A stretch of DNA of 64,000 bases from Bifidobacterium simiiventris (lineage in GTDB: Bacteria; Actinomycetota; Actinomycetes; Actinomycetales; Bifidobacteriaceae), in assembly GCF_019331715.1 (NCBI RefSeq), contig NZ_JAHBBG010000012.1, forward strand, positions 1-64,000. Reading direction: 5' to 3'. Position 1 is the stretch's first letter; each line of letters starts with the position of its first letter. The notes under the pieces are model-generated. The model was not told the DNA's origin and ran no database searches. It saw nothing but the letters and a program-made list of their open reading frames with translations. The translations under genes and the position numbers were made by a program. Shown here one piece after another: positions 7,320-16,625 of this stretch.

Positions 7320-7573
7320 GCCGTCGCCCCCTTGCCCGCGAGCGCCTTGCGCTTCGAGCGGCCGGCATCGCTGCCGAGCCATGCGTCAACGTCGCTTTTC
7401 TTGTACACGACCTTGCGGCTGGTCGGCTTGTAGAACCTCGGCCCCTTCTTCGCATAGCCCATCGTGGCCAAGGAACCCGCAGAGGTCTTCGCGTACGCCG
7501 CCACCTCCTTCCGGGTCATCCACACGTCCCCGCTATCGATCGTCGGCAATGGGCCGGTAGCTATTGCTGCCAT
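7316..7573 (-). CDS. Excisionase-family helix-turn-helix protein
   Basis: An 85-residue protein with the HTH_17/excisionase signature: WMTRKEVAAYAKTSAGSLATMGY as the helix-turn-helix, then PRFYKPTSRKVVYKKSDVDAWL, matching the 'Y.ksdvdaWl' end typical of the family. GGAGG lies 8 bases before ATG 7573. It is the first gene of the leftward operon, divergent from the repressor, the classical position for a directionality factor. It would bind near the attachment site to favour excision, or act as a Cro-like switch. Confidence 0.75.
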   Translation of the reverse strand: MAAIATGPLPTIDSGDVWMTRKEVAAYAKTSAGSLATMGYAKKGPRFYKPTSRKVVYKKSDVDAWLGSDAGRSKRKALAGKGATA

Positions 7574-7600
7574 CTTCAATACCTCCAATGATTCAATCGA

Positions 7601-7613
7601 CATCAATTTGATG
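7601..7613. promoter_or_regulatory. Operator OL of the element's switch
   Basis: CATCAATTTGATG, a 6-bp palindrome around one central base, 28 bp upstream of the leftward excisionase gene. An identical copy lies at 7691-7703. Probably bound by the repressor encoded at 7708-8304. Confidence 0.7.
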
Positions 7614-7690
7614 TTTTCAACATCATGTATACTCATTTTGTCTCAAAAATGTCAAATTGAGCTCATCGGCGTGTTGCGTGATTCATCACA

Positions 7691-7703
7691 CATCAATTTG
7701 ATG
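7691..7703. promoter_or_regulatory. Operator OR of the element's switch
   Basis: Second identical copy of CATCAATTTGATG, 90 bp from the first and touching the 5' end of the repressor gene. A TATGCT -10-like box at 7707-7712 follows it, so the repressor probably controls its own promoter. Confidence 0.7.
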
Positions 7704-7707
7704 CGTT

Positions 7708-8304
7708 ATGCTGTTTGGTATGGATGATGCAGCAAAGAAAAAACGTTCTGTGAACGGTGTAGATGCCACGGGGCGGCAAGTGGCCGCTAATGTCAAGCGG
7801 TTGCGTGGCGGCATGACATACAAGGAATTGTCGCAAAAGATGGCAGCTGTCGGACGAGAGATAACAGTACTAGGCTTGCGACGTATTGAGTCGGGTGAGC
7901 GGAAGGTGGACGTGGACGACCTTGTGGCGTTCGCCGTCGTGTTCGATGTGTCGCCGTTAACGCTGCTGCTGCCTGAAAGCGGGTCACGCGACGTGAAGAC
8001 GCACATAACCGGCCGTCCCGACGCTCTGCGCTGCAATCAGGTGTGGAACTGGGCGACCGTCGTGCAGCCGTTGCCGAGCCTTGAACGGGACGAGAAGGCG
8101 GAAGAACTCATAGAACGCCGCGCCGCGTTCCGCGAGCGCTCCAAGCCACAAATCGACTCGGCGCGCATCAGCGAGGATACCGACGCCGACAACGGGGCCA
8201 AAGCGATAACGAGGATGCTTGCCGAAGCGATCGGCGGAACTGGGGTGCCGGTGTCCGGCGATACGCTGAAGGACGCACTGGCCGCTATGGCGTCCGGGGT
8301 GTAG
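7708..8304 (+). CDS. XRE-family repressor of the element
   Basis: A 198-residue protein with an N-terminal lambda-repressor-like helix-turn-helix: VAANVKRLRGGMTYKELSQKMAAVG, then LGLRRIESGERKVDVDDLVAFAVVFDVSP. The C-terminal half is charged and helical with no recognised peptidase site, so it does not look like a LexA-type self-cleaving repressor. It faces the leftward operon across two identical operators and probably keeps the element quiescent. The start is uncertain: ATG 7708 overlaps a -10-like TATGCT, so a leaderless start at ATG 7720 is plausible. The integrase follows after 2 bases and is co-transcribed. Confidence 0.85.
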   Translation: MLFGMDDAAKKKRSVNGVDATGRQVAANVKRLRGGMTYKELSQKMAAVGREITVLGLRRIESGERKVDVDDLVAFAVVFDVSPLTLLLPESGSRDVKTHITGRPDALRCNQVWNWATVVQPLPSLERDEKAEELIERRAAFRERSKPQIDSARISEDTDADNGAKAITRMLAEAIGGTGVPVSGDTLKDALAAMASGV

Positions 8305-8306
8305 TC

Positions 8307-9422
8307 ATGGTTTCGTTCGAGTCGTACGGCCTTAAGGACGGTTCTAGGCGTTGGCGCGTGTGGTGGTACGACCCCGACCACGTCCACAAGAACAAGAGCG
8401 GTTTCAAGACGAAGCGGCTTGCCCAAGACTGGGCGGCGCGGTATGTCACGGCCGCGATGAACGACGGCGCATATGTAGACCCCCAAGGCTCCAAGGCGTT
8501 CATAGAGCCGTTGGGGGACGAATGGGTGGCGGCGCACGAGAGCGTATGGAAACCGTCGCATTACAACAGCGTCGAAACGTCGTGGCGCGTTCATGTGCGG
8601 CCCAAATGGGGGCATAGGCGGCTGGGCGAGGTCACGCACTCGGAGATTCAGCAATGGGTGAACGACCTCAGCAAGACAAGAAGCGCGTCGGTGGTCATCC
8701 GGGCGTTCGGGATCATCAAGAACATCTATGAGACGGCGGTAAGGGACGGCCGCATAGTCCGCACGCCGGTAACGGATATCCAACTGCCGAAGAAGACACG
8801 CAAGCCACGAACGTACCTCACGCCGGCGCAACTGGCGAAGCTGGCGGAATGCTCCGGCGAATACCGGCCGCTTATCCTCGTTCTCGGCCTGTGCGGGCTT
8901 CGGTGGGGCGAGGCCACGGCGCTCAACGTGGAAGACGTGGACTTCGAGAAGAACCGTCTTCATATCACGAAAAGCGTCACCAAGGTAAGGAAGGTGTACA
9001 AGCTGGGCACGCCCAAAAGCAACCGGTCGCGGGACGTTCCCATGCCGGAACCCGTGCGCGAGGCGTTGCGGGCGCATGTCTTGGGCAAGCGCTCCGACGA
9101 ACTCGTGTTCGTCGGTGACAAGGGCGGCTATGTGGCCCCTCAGAGTCTTGGCAAGAATCATCGTTGCTGGTACAAGACGGCCGTCATCAAGTCCGGGGTG
9201 CCGCCGCTGACGTGCCACGACCTGCGGCACACGGCGGCGAGCATCGCCGTGCATTCCGGCGCGAACGTGAAGGCCATACAGCGCATGTTGGGCCATTCGT
9301 CAGCCGCCATGACCTTGGACGTGTACGCCGACCTTTTCGACGACGATCTAGACGAGCTTTCCGGCCGGATAGACGCCGCCGTGGGCGAGTTGTTCAATTT
9401 GAATCAATCTAGCTCAATGTAG
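8307..9422 (+). CDS. int: Site-specific tyrosine integrase of the element
   Basis: A 371-residue integrase of the usual phage length: N-terminal arm-binding domain (about 1-60), core-binding domain (about 65-150) and a catalytic domain. Catalytic residues are visible as Arg in CGLRWGE, Lys in TPKSNRSR, His and Arg in CHDLRHTA, His in LGHSS and Tyr in LDVYADL. Only 2 bases separate it from the repressor stop, so the two share a transcript. Its stop lies 39 bp before the attR repeat at the tRNA-Leu 3' end, the standard arrangement for tRNA-targeting integrases. Confidence 0.95.
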   Translation: MVSFESYGLKDGSRRWRVWWYDPDHVHKNKSGFKTKRLAQDWAARYVTAAMNDGAYVDPQGSKAFIEPLGDEWVAAHESVWKPSHYNSVETSWRVHVRPKWGHRRLGEVTHSEIQQWVNDLSKTRSASVVIRAFGIIKNIYETAVRDGRIVRTPVTDIQLPKKTRKPRTYLTPAQLAKLAECSGEYRPLILVLGLCGLRWGEATALNVEDVDFEKNRLHITKSVTKVRKVYKLGTPKSNRSRDVPMPEPVREALRAHVLGKRSDELVFVGDKGGYVAPQSLGKNHRCWYKTAVIKSGVPPLTCHDLRHTAASIAVHSGANVKAIQRMLGHSSAAMTLDVYADLFDDDLDELSGRIDAAVGELFNLNQSSSM

Positions 9423-9446
9423 ATTGTCATTTTTTCCGTCATATTT
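9422..9446. promoter_or_regulatory. Possible integrase arm-type site, right end
   Basis: GATTGTCAT and then CCGTCATATTTT lie directly after the integrase stop codon and before attR. They resemble the site at 811-838 near the other end of the element. Inference only. Confidence 0.35.
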
Positions 9447-9461
9447 TGGCGGTTTCATCAT

Positions 9462-9540
9462 ATACAGGAAAGCCCCGAACCGTTGGTATTTCAACGGTTC
9501 GGGGCTTTCGCTCCTGCGTGCGAGTGGGGGGAGTTGAACC
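9462..9540. repeat. attR: right copy of the tRNA-Leu 3'-end direct repeat
   Basis: It matches 642-719 (69 bp exact, then a one-G difference). This copy restores the functional tRNA-Leu: 9519-9540 is the tRNA 3' part and 9469-9508 is its terminator. Confidence 0.9.
9469..9508 (-). terminator. tRNA-Leu terminator carried within attR
   Basis: A 17-bp perfect stem (9469-9485 with 9492-9508) around a 6-base loop, ending on the minus strand in GGGGCTTTCCT. An identical hairpin sits in attL at 649-688, so the element brought its own copy of the tRNA terminator. Confidence 0.8.
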
Positions 9541-9601
9541 CCCACGAGCATACACTCACTGCCACCTGAAGACAGCGCGTCTACCATTCCGCCACACTCG
9601 C
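9519..9601 (-). tRNA. tRNA-Leu (CAG)
   Basis: On the minus strand the 7-bp acceptor stem GCGAGTG/CACTCGC closes an 83-base cloverleaf with a class II extra arm. The anticodon loop TTCAGGT, between CTGTC and GGCAG, gives anticodon CAG. The T-arm has GTTCAACTC. The 3' CCA is not encoded. It is the integration target of the element at 642-9540. Confidence 0.93.
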
Positions 9602-9815
9602 AGACAATCGACTAACTTACACCCGACTTGTATTTTGCGCCACTTCGGCGTGTCGCGATGGGTGCCGGATGCGGCGCGGTGGGGAACGCGGCGGAAAGCA
9701 CGGTGAAGCGATGTGTCCAAAAGCGAGTGTTTTCGCCGTTTTTGGCGCGTCGCGTGGGGATGGCTGTTTGTATGGTGGGATCGTATCGTCCAAGTTGTGG
9801 GGTGGAGAGACGAAA

Positions 9816-10091
9816 ATGAATCGGCTGCAATCTCGATCGCGGTGCATGATGCTCATGTGCGCCATGTTCGTGGGCGCGGTCATCCTATTGTTCTGCTCGT
9901 GGTTCGCGACGGCCGCACTGTTCGCCGTCGCAGCGGCTGTCACGGGCCTATGCTCGCTGCGTGAATGCCGCATCTGCCACCGGTTCGCCACCCTGATCCG
10001 CACTGACCAATACGGTCCGATCTGCCCTACCTGCCAGCGCATGATCCTCGAAGGCCGTCAGCAGGAACTGCTGGAGCGGCGAATCGGTTGA
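9816..10091 (+). CDS. Small membrane protein with C-terminal zinc ribbon
   Basis: A 91-residue protein starting at ATG 9816, preceded by GGAGAG. Residues 8-40 form one long or two short membrane helices (MMLMCAMFVGAVILL, FATAALFAVAAAV). The C-terminal part has CRICHRF and CPTCQRM, a four-Cys zinc-ribbon pattern. I do not recognise a named family. It stands alone to the right of the tRNA, outside the element. The 203 bp after it hold no gene. Confidence 0.65.
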   Translation: MNRLQSRSRCMMLMCAMFVGAVILLFCSWFATAALFAVAAAVTGLCSLRECRICHRFATLIRTDQYGPICPTCQRMILEGRQQELLERRIG

Positions 10092-10294
10092 ATGGCATGA
10101 GCTGCGTCCTGAAAGGATGCCTGACTTGCCTGCGATTCGGCCTGACATGACAGCGGTAAGGCACAGCTCGGCCGGAGCGGCCGCGCGGTAACGGTATCTT
10201 GTCGCGACGATAAACCAGCATAAGTTCGCCGGTCAGTCGATCCGTGTCTACGGCTGAATTCCTGACTCAACGCCGTATCGGCGGCCGAATCCGA

Positions 10295-12022
10295 CTACCA
10301 GCACGCGATATTGCTGTCGGTGCGCGACTCGGTGCCGCCGACCAGCGAGATCGGCTCGGCGGACGACCCTGATGCGCCGCCGCCATGACCGCCGCGATCG
10401 TCGTCGCCGCAGCTGCGGCAGCCGTCCACCCGCATGATCATCTGTCCGCGCCCGAAATCGGCCGTTTCCAAACCGACCGTCACCTCGTGCCCGCGCCGTG
10501 CCAGCTCCCGTGCGACCGCCGCGTCGAACCGTGTCTCCACGCGCATCTCGTTGCCGTGATCCCATCGCCAGCGCGGCGCGTCGAGCGCCTGCTGCGGGTC
10601 CATGCCGAAATCGATCGCGTTCATCGCCACTTGCACATGCCCCTGCGGCTGCATATACGCGCCCATCACGCCGAACGGCCCGATCGGCCGGCCGCCCCGC
10701 ATCAGAAATCCCGGAATGATCGTGTGATACGTGCGCTTGCCCGGCTTGAGCGCGTTCGCGCGCGTCGGATCGAGCGAAAAATCGGCCCCGCGGTTCTGCA
10801 GCGCGATCCCCGTCCCCGGCACGACGATGCCCGAGCCGAATCCCATGTAATTCGACTGGATATACGACACCATGTTTCCTTCGCTGTCCGCGCAGCACAG
10901 ATACACGGTGCCCGAGCTTGACGGTGTGCGCGTCGTGCGCACCTCGGCCGTCTCGCCGATCAGCCGCGCCTTCGCCTCGCCGTATTCGGGCGTGAGATAC
11001 CGCGCGTAGTCGAATCCGGTGTCGTCCGGATCGCTGACCGTGTCGAACGCGTCCGCGAACGCGAGTTTGATCGCCTCGATCTGACGGTGGTACGTGAGTA
11101 CGCGGTCGTCGTGCGCGACGTCGAAATTGCGCAGGATGTTCAACGCCATGAGCGCGACGATGCCCTGTCCGTTCGGCGGGATCTCGCATACCTGCCAGCC
11201 GTCGCGGTAGTCGAGCCGCATCGGATCGACCCAGCGCGGCGCGTATGCGGCCAGATCGTCGTATCTGAGATAGCCGCCCGCCGCGCGGCTCGCTTGGTCG
11301 ATCGCGCGCGCCAGGTCGCCTTCGTAGAACGAGCGTGCGTTGGTCGCGCCGATCTCGGTCAGCGAGTCCGCATGATTCGGCAGCGTGACGATGTCGCCGG
11401 CCTGCGGTGCATGATGATCGTCGCCGTACGTGAATGTGCGGAACCATTCCGCGAACCGGCCATCGTTGTCATCGCTGCCACCGTTCGCACGGCGGTAACC
11501 GTCGGCTCCGCGCTGCCACCAGTAGGCGAGGTTCGGATTGGCCGCGTAGCCGTTGCGCGCGTAGTCGATGGCCGGCGCAAGATCGTCGGACAGGGAGAGA
11601 TTGCCGTATCGTTCGTTGAGCGCGGCCCATGCGGCGGGCGCGCCCGGCACGGTGACCGGCGTCCAGCCGAGGTACGGCATGCGACCGTTCGCAGTGATGT
11701 TGCCGTCCGCGATGACGCGGTCGATGGAGATTCCGCGCGGCGCCGGGCCGCTGGAGTTGAGACCGACGAGCCGCTGATCGCGGGCGCTCCAGGCGATGCA
11801 GAACGCGTCCGATCCGATGCCGTTCGACGTCGGTTCGACCACGGTGAGTGCGGCCGCGGCGGCGACCGCCGCGTCGAACGCGTTGCCGCCCTTGAGCATG
11901 ACCTGCAGCCCGGCTGCCGACGCCTGCGGTTCGGAACAGTTGACCATCGCGCGGTTCGCGTAGATGGGGCAGCGCTGGGACGGGTAGCGCTGGGTGAGCG
12001 GATCGAAGGTTGCGGATGCCAT
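10295..12022 (-). CDS. Gamma-glutamyltransferase-family protein
   Basis: A 575-residue Ntn-hydrolase of the gamma-glutamyltranspeptidase family, which transfers or hydrolyses the gamma-glutamyl group of glutathione-like substrates after self-cleavage. The cleavage-site Thr is residue 372 in SSSGTVYLCCADSEGNMVS, followed by family motifs NRGADF and KPGKRTYHTIIP. The N-terminal half shows GGNAFDAAVAAAAALTVVEPTSNGIG. No signal peptide is visible, whereas many family members are exported, so this one may be cytoplasmic. The C-terminal end has an odd Gly/Asp/His-rich insertion (CGDDDRGGHGGGASG) before the usual closing GGTESRTD. It is a single gene, divergent from dnaK. Confidence 0.9.
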   Translation of the reverse strand: MASATFDPLTQRYPSQRCPIYANRAMVNCSEPQASAAGLQVMLKGGNAFDAAVAAAAALTVVEPTSNGIGSDAFCIAWSARDQRLVGLNSSGPAPRGISIDRVIADGNITANGRMPYLGWTPVTVPGAPAAWAALNERYGNLSLSDDLAPAIDYARNGYAANPNLAYWWQRGADGYRRANGGSDDNDGRFAEWFRTFTYGDDHHAPQAGDIVTLPNHADSLTEIGATNARSFYEGDLARAIDQASRAAGGYLRYDDLAAYAPRWVDPMRLDYRDGWQVCEIPPNGQGIVALMALNILRNFDVAHDDRVLTYHRQIEAIKLAFADAFDTVSDPDDTGFDYARYLTPEYGEAKARLIGETAEVRTTRTPSSSGTVYLCCADSEGNMVSYIQSNYMGFGSGIVVPGTGIALQNRGADFSLDPTRANALKPGKRTYHTIIPGFLMRGGRPIGPFGVMGAYMQPQGHVQVAMNAIDFGMDPQQALDAPRWRWDHGNEMRVETRFDAAVARELARRGHEVTVGLETADFGRGQMIMRVDGCRSCGDDDRGGHGGGASGSSAEPISLVGGTESRTDSNIACW

Positions 12023-12150
12023 GCGTCCATTATCGCGCCGTCGGGCCGTTTGTCGCCGTATTCGGCATGCGTTGCGCGACTGGATGGGGAGATGCCCGCA
12101 AGCTCCGCGTGCGTCGCGAAAAAATTCTTATGGGAATCGGGAATAAAAAG

Positions 12151-12179
12151 TTGCGACACAAAGTTGAGTGGTGTAGGCT
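12151..12179 (+). promoter_or_regulatory. dnaK promoter
   Basis: TTGCGA at 12151-12156, 17 bp spacer, TAGGCT at 12174-12179: a good sigma-70-type match. The HAIR operator overlaps the spacer and the -10 box, so bound HspR would block polymerase. The leader is about 130 bases. Confidence 0.75.
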
Positions 12180-12183
12180 CAAG
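12163..12183. promoter_or_regulatory. HAIR operator for HspR
   Basis: GTTGAGT, 7 bases, GCTCAAG: matches the HAIR consensus CTTGAGT-N7-ACTCAAG at 12 of 14 arm positions. It sits on the dnaK promoter, and the hspR gene closes the same cluster, giving the known negative feedback of actinobacterial heat shock. Confidence 0.9.
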
Positions 12184-12315
12184 TTTTGGAAAACAAAAAA
12201 GGCCGACATCCTCGAGACGAGGGCGGTACGGCGGCGATCATGAGATCGCGGCCGCGCGGCTTCCCGAAACTTGAGCGAAGAAACGTCAACGAATCATCAA
12301 CCAAAGGAGCACATT

Positions 12316-14211
<1,896 letters not shown>

Positions 14212-14213
14212 TC

Positions 14214-14939
14214 ATGTCCGAGTTCAACAAGGATGATTACCTGAACGACCTGCCGGACGTGGACGACGTGGCTGCTGGCGCGGCTGCATCGGCCGCGGCC
14301 GGCTCGGCCGCCTCTGCCTCGGCTGACTCGGCGAAGACCGAGCAGCCGGCCTCGGATTCCGCGGCTGAGGGAGCGTCGGAGGACAAGCCCTCCACGAAGG
14401 AAGAATCGGCTGAGAAGCCTGAGGATTCCAAGGATGCTTCCGCTACTGCTGATGCCGCCGCTGACTCCGACGCCAAGTCCGACCAGTCCGCCGACGACAC
14501 CCTCACCCCGCTTGGCAAGGCCAAGAAGGAGGCTGCCGACTACCTCGAGGCCCTGCAGCGTGAGCGTGCGGAGTTCGTCAACTACCGCAACCGCGCCCAG
14601 AAGGAGCAGGAGCGCTTCCGCCAGCACGGCATCATCGACGTGCTGACCGCGCTGCTGCCCGCCCTCGACGACATCGACCGCATTCGCGAGCACAGCGAGA
14701 TGGACGATTCCTTCAAGGCCGTGGCCACGAAGATCGACAAGGCGTTCGAGAAGTTCGGCGTCGAGAAGTTCGGCGAAAAGGGCGAGGACTTCGATCCGAC
14801 CAAGCACGAGGCGATCCTGCATCGTCCGGATGCCTCGGCCGAGAAGGAAACCGTCGACACCGTGGTGGAAGCCGGCTACCGCATCGGCGACCGCGTCATC
14901 CGTGCCGCCCGCGTCGTAGTAGCCTCCCCCCAGAACTAA
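14214..14939 (+). CDS. grpE: Nucleotide exchange factor GrpE
   Basis: A 241-residue GrpE, the exchange factor that releases ADP from DnaK. Residues 1 to about 95 are a long low-complexity acidic Ala/Ser/Asp/Glu region, much longer than in E. coli. The conserved part follows: a coiled coil (YLEALQRERAEFVNYRNRAQKEQE), LLPALDDIDR and the C-terminal beta domain ending GYRIGDRVIRAARVVVA. It begins 2 bases after the dnaK stop, so the two are coupled. Confidence 0.96.
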   Translation: MSEFNKDDYLNDLPDVDDVAAGAAASAAAGSAASASADSAKTEQPASDSAAEGASEDKPSTKEESAEKPEDSKDASATADAAADSDAKSDQSADDTLTPLGKAKKEAADYLEALQRERAEFVNYRNRAQKEQERFRQHGIIDVLTALLPALDDIDRIREHSEMDDSFKAVATKIDKAFEKFGVEKFGEKGEDFDPTKHEAILHRPDASAEKETVDTVVEAGYRIGDRVIRAARVVVASPQN

Positions 14940-15078
14940 ATCCCATCCCAATCCCCAAATAAACAGTTTGTAGAAGTCGACCATCCCAATCATCAATCAT
15001 CAGAGATCGGCTTCTACAAACCAGGGATCATGCATAACTGAGCGAACCGCTAACCAACGTGAGTTATGCACTTACTGA

Positions 15079-15243
15079 GCGAAGGCTGGCAGTATATGTT
15101 GCTCGACCGTAAGACTTGGCCGCTGAGCCGTTAAAGGAACAGTCCGGTGGACTGTTCCTAGGCGAAGTGAGCGGCTATGCCGCGAAGGCCGGCGTCAGCC
15201 GGCATCCGGAGCGTGTCGAGCGGCATATACTGCCAGCCTTCGC
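15079..15243. repeat. Large nested-hairpin repeat element, copy 1
   Basis: The 29-bp ends 15079-15107 and 15215-15243 are inverted copies with 2 mismatches. Inside is a perfect hairpin GGAACAGTCC/GGACTGTTCC (15136-15158) plus further pairings around GCCGCTGAG/GTGAGCGGC and CCGGCGTCAGCCGG. A related element with the same AGTCC-GGACT core occurs at 40711-40856. No open frame, so it is either a small nonautonomous repeat or a structured RNA. Confidence 0.6.
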
Positions 15244-15297
15244 GGTTACCGGATAAAAAATATAAGCCGGCAGCTCTCGAACATTCTTAAGCTTTGA

Positions 15298-15345
15298 CTA
15301 CCCCTCAGTTTGCTTCGCAGACAGCTCCCCTGACAAGGGGAGCCA
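15298..15345. repeat. Family-B dispersed repeat
   Basis: A block of the form CCCCTCAG-TTTGCTTCGCAGACAG-CTCCCCTGACAAGGGGAGCC, two adjoining stem-loops. Related copies lie at 16549-16604, 18026-18076 and, in part, 41088-41215, mostly just upstream of genes. Confidence 0.6.
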
Positions 15346-15369
15346 ATCATGGGGGAGAAAGGAGACATA

Positions 15370-16398
15370 ATGGCTGAAAATGAATGGCTGAGCAAAGACT
15401 TCTACAAAGTCCTTGGTGTCTCCAAGGACGCCAGCGACGCCGACATCACCAAGGCATACCGCAAGCTGGCCCGCAAATACCATCCTGATCTGAACAAGAC
15501 CAAGGAGGCCGAGGAGAAGTTCAAGGACATCTCCGAGGCATACGACGTACTTAATAACAAGGAAACCCGCCAGAAGTACGACGCGATCCGCCAGTTCGGC
15601 ATGGGAGGCGCGCGCTTCGCCGGCGGCTCCGGCAGCGGAGGATTCGACGCGTCCGGCTTCTCCGACGTCTTCGGTTCGATGTTCGGCGGTGGCAACGGCG
15701 GCAACATCCGCTTCTCCACGAGCGGCGGCGGCCCGACCAATCTCAACGACATCTTCTCGATGTTCGGCGGCGCGGCGGGTGCCGGCGCAGGCCGTGGCGG
15801 TTTCGGCCAGCAAGGCGGCCCGTACGGCCAGTACTCGCAGTACGAGTCCGCTCCCGAGCCGGAGAACGGCGAGGACCGCACGTCGAAGATCAAGCTGACG
15901 TTCCGTCAGGCGGTCAAGGGCGCGACGGTTTCGCTGAGCGTGGACGGCAAGAAGTTCAAGACGCATATTCCGGCCGGCGTGAAGGACGGTCAGAAGATCC
16001 GTCTGGCCGGTAAGGGCAAGCCGGGCCGCAACGGCGGCAAGGCCGGCGACCTGTATCTGAACGTGAGCGTGGCGGATGACCCGAAGTTCACGATGAACGG
16101 GCATGATCTGGTCGTGGATCTGCCGGTGACCGTGGGCGAGGCCGTGGCCGGCGCGAAGGTTGAGATGAAGGACATCGACGGCGAGCCGGTGACGTTCAAG
16201 GTGCCGGCTGGTTCGTCGAGTGGTACGGAAGTGCATGTTGCCGGTAAGGGCGTGAAGAACGGCAATGCGTTCGGCGACCTGATCGGGCGCGTGCAGATTC
16301 ACGTGCCTGCCAAGCCGGGGCTGGGCCTGAAGCACGCGGCGAAGGAGTTCGACAAGGCGTCGGACGATTTCGCGGCGGAGCTGGCCGAGCAGCGGTGA
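15370..16398 (+). CDS. dnaJ: DnaJ-type co-chaperone without zinc finger (CbpA-like)
   Basis: A 342-residue J-domain protein that stimulates DnaK ATPase activity and delivers substrates. The J domain (residues 1-75) has HPD in [13 protein letters not shown] Gly/Phe-rich linker (about 80-165) follows, then the two C-terminal beta domains (from about 175). The four CxxCxGxG zinc repeats of class I DnaJ are absent, so it is class II, like CbpA. The start at 15370 is chosen from GAAAGGAG upstream; an ATG 21 bases earlier lies before that site. It is separated from grpE by 430 bp of hairpins, and hspR follows. Confidence 0.93.
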   Translation: MAENEWLSKDFYKVLGVSKDASDADITKAYRKLARKYHPDLNKTKEAEEKFKDISEAYDVLNNKETRQKYDAIRQFGMGGARFAGGSGSGGFDASGFSDVFGSMFGGGNGGNIRFSTSGGGPTNLNDIFSMFGGAAGAGAGRGGFGQQGGPYGQYSQYESAPEPENGEDRTSKIKLTFRQAVKGATVSLSVDGKKFKTHIPAGVKDGQKIRLAGKGKPGRNGGKAGDLYLNVSVADDPKFTMNGHDLVVDLPVTVGEAVAGAKVEMKDIDGEPVTFKVPAGSSSGTEVHVAGKGVKNGNAFGDLIGRVQIHVPAKPGLGLKHAAKEFDKASDDFAAELAEQR

Positions 16399-16417
16399 TG
16401 TGATTTCCTGTTATTGT

Positions 16418-16505
16418 GGCTGAGCGAGGCGAGCGGAGAAATCTTTTCAGGGGGAGTGACTCGATGAAGATTTCTCCGCTCGGCTGCGCCTCGGTCGACA
16501 TGACA
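16418..16505. repeat. Family-A dispersed repeat (GTCATTTCGA type)
   Basis: Inverted arms TGAGCGAGGCGAGCGGAGAAATCTT and the matching AGATTTCTCCGCTCGGCTGCGCC...GACATGACA. Eight loci in this window carry related arms. It lies between dnaJ and hspR. Confidence 0.7.
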
Positions 16506-16548
16506 GGGGTGAGACTCTGCTCGGGTGACATGACGGGGCGTGGGTATG

Positions 16549-16604
16549 ACGCTCCCTCAGTCTCGCTTTCGCGAGCCAGCTCCCTCAGCCGAGGGAGCCA
16601 AGAA
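16549..16604. repeat. Family-B dispersed repeat
   Basis: GCTCCCTCAGTCTCGC-TTTCGCGAGCCAG followed by CTCCCTCAGCCGAGGGAGCC: two adjacent stem-loops just upstream of hspR, related to 15298-15345. Confidence 0.6.
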
Positions 16605-16625
16605 ACAGTAAGGAGATGAGTGCAT

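Larger units (their letters stand above)
642..9540. mobile_element. Integrated capsid-bearing element (satellite- or plasmid-prophage-like) in tRNA-Leu
   Basis: Direct repeats at 642-719 and 9462-9540 bound the element and correspond to the 3' end of tRNA-Leu plus its terminator. Inside, in order, are an HNH-AP2 protein, an HK97-like capsid protein, an unknown protein, a scaffold-like protein, a tyrosine recombinase, a Cys-rich small protein, a RepA-like helicase, small coupled genes including two DNA-binding proteins, a divergent repressor and a tyrosine integrase beside the tRNA. Portal, terminase, protease and tail genes are not recognisable. The leftward genes are packed with ATGA overlaps, as in phage operons. 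Inference: a satellite depending on a helper phage for packaging, or a decayed prophage kept as a replicon. Confidence 0.85.
14940..15369. other. Structured 430-bp gap between grpE and dnaJ
   Basis: No gene. It contains a hairpin GTTTGTAGAAG/CTTCTACAAAC (14966-14976 with 15011-15021), a hairpin TGCATAACT/AGTTATGCA (15031-15039 with 15062-15070), the large nested element at 15079-15243 and a family-B repeat at 15298-15345. The hairpins probably lower expression of dnaJ-hspR relative to dnaK-grpE. Confidence 0.6.
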
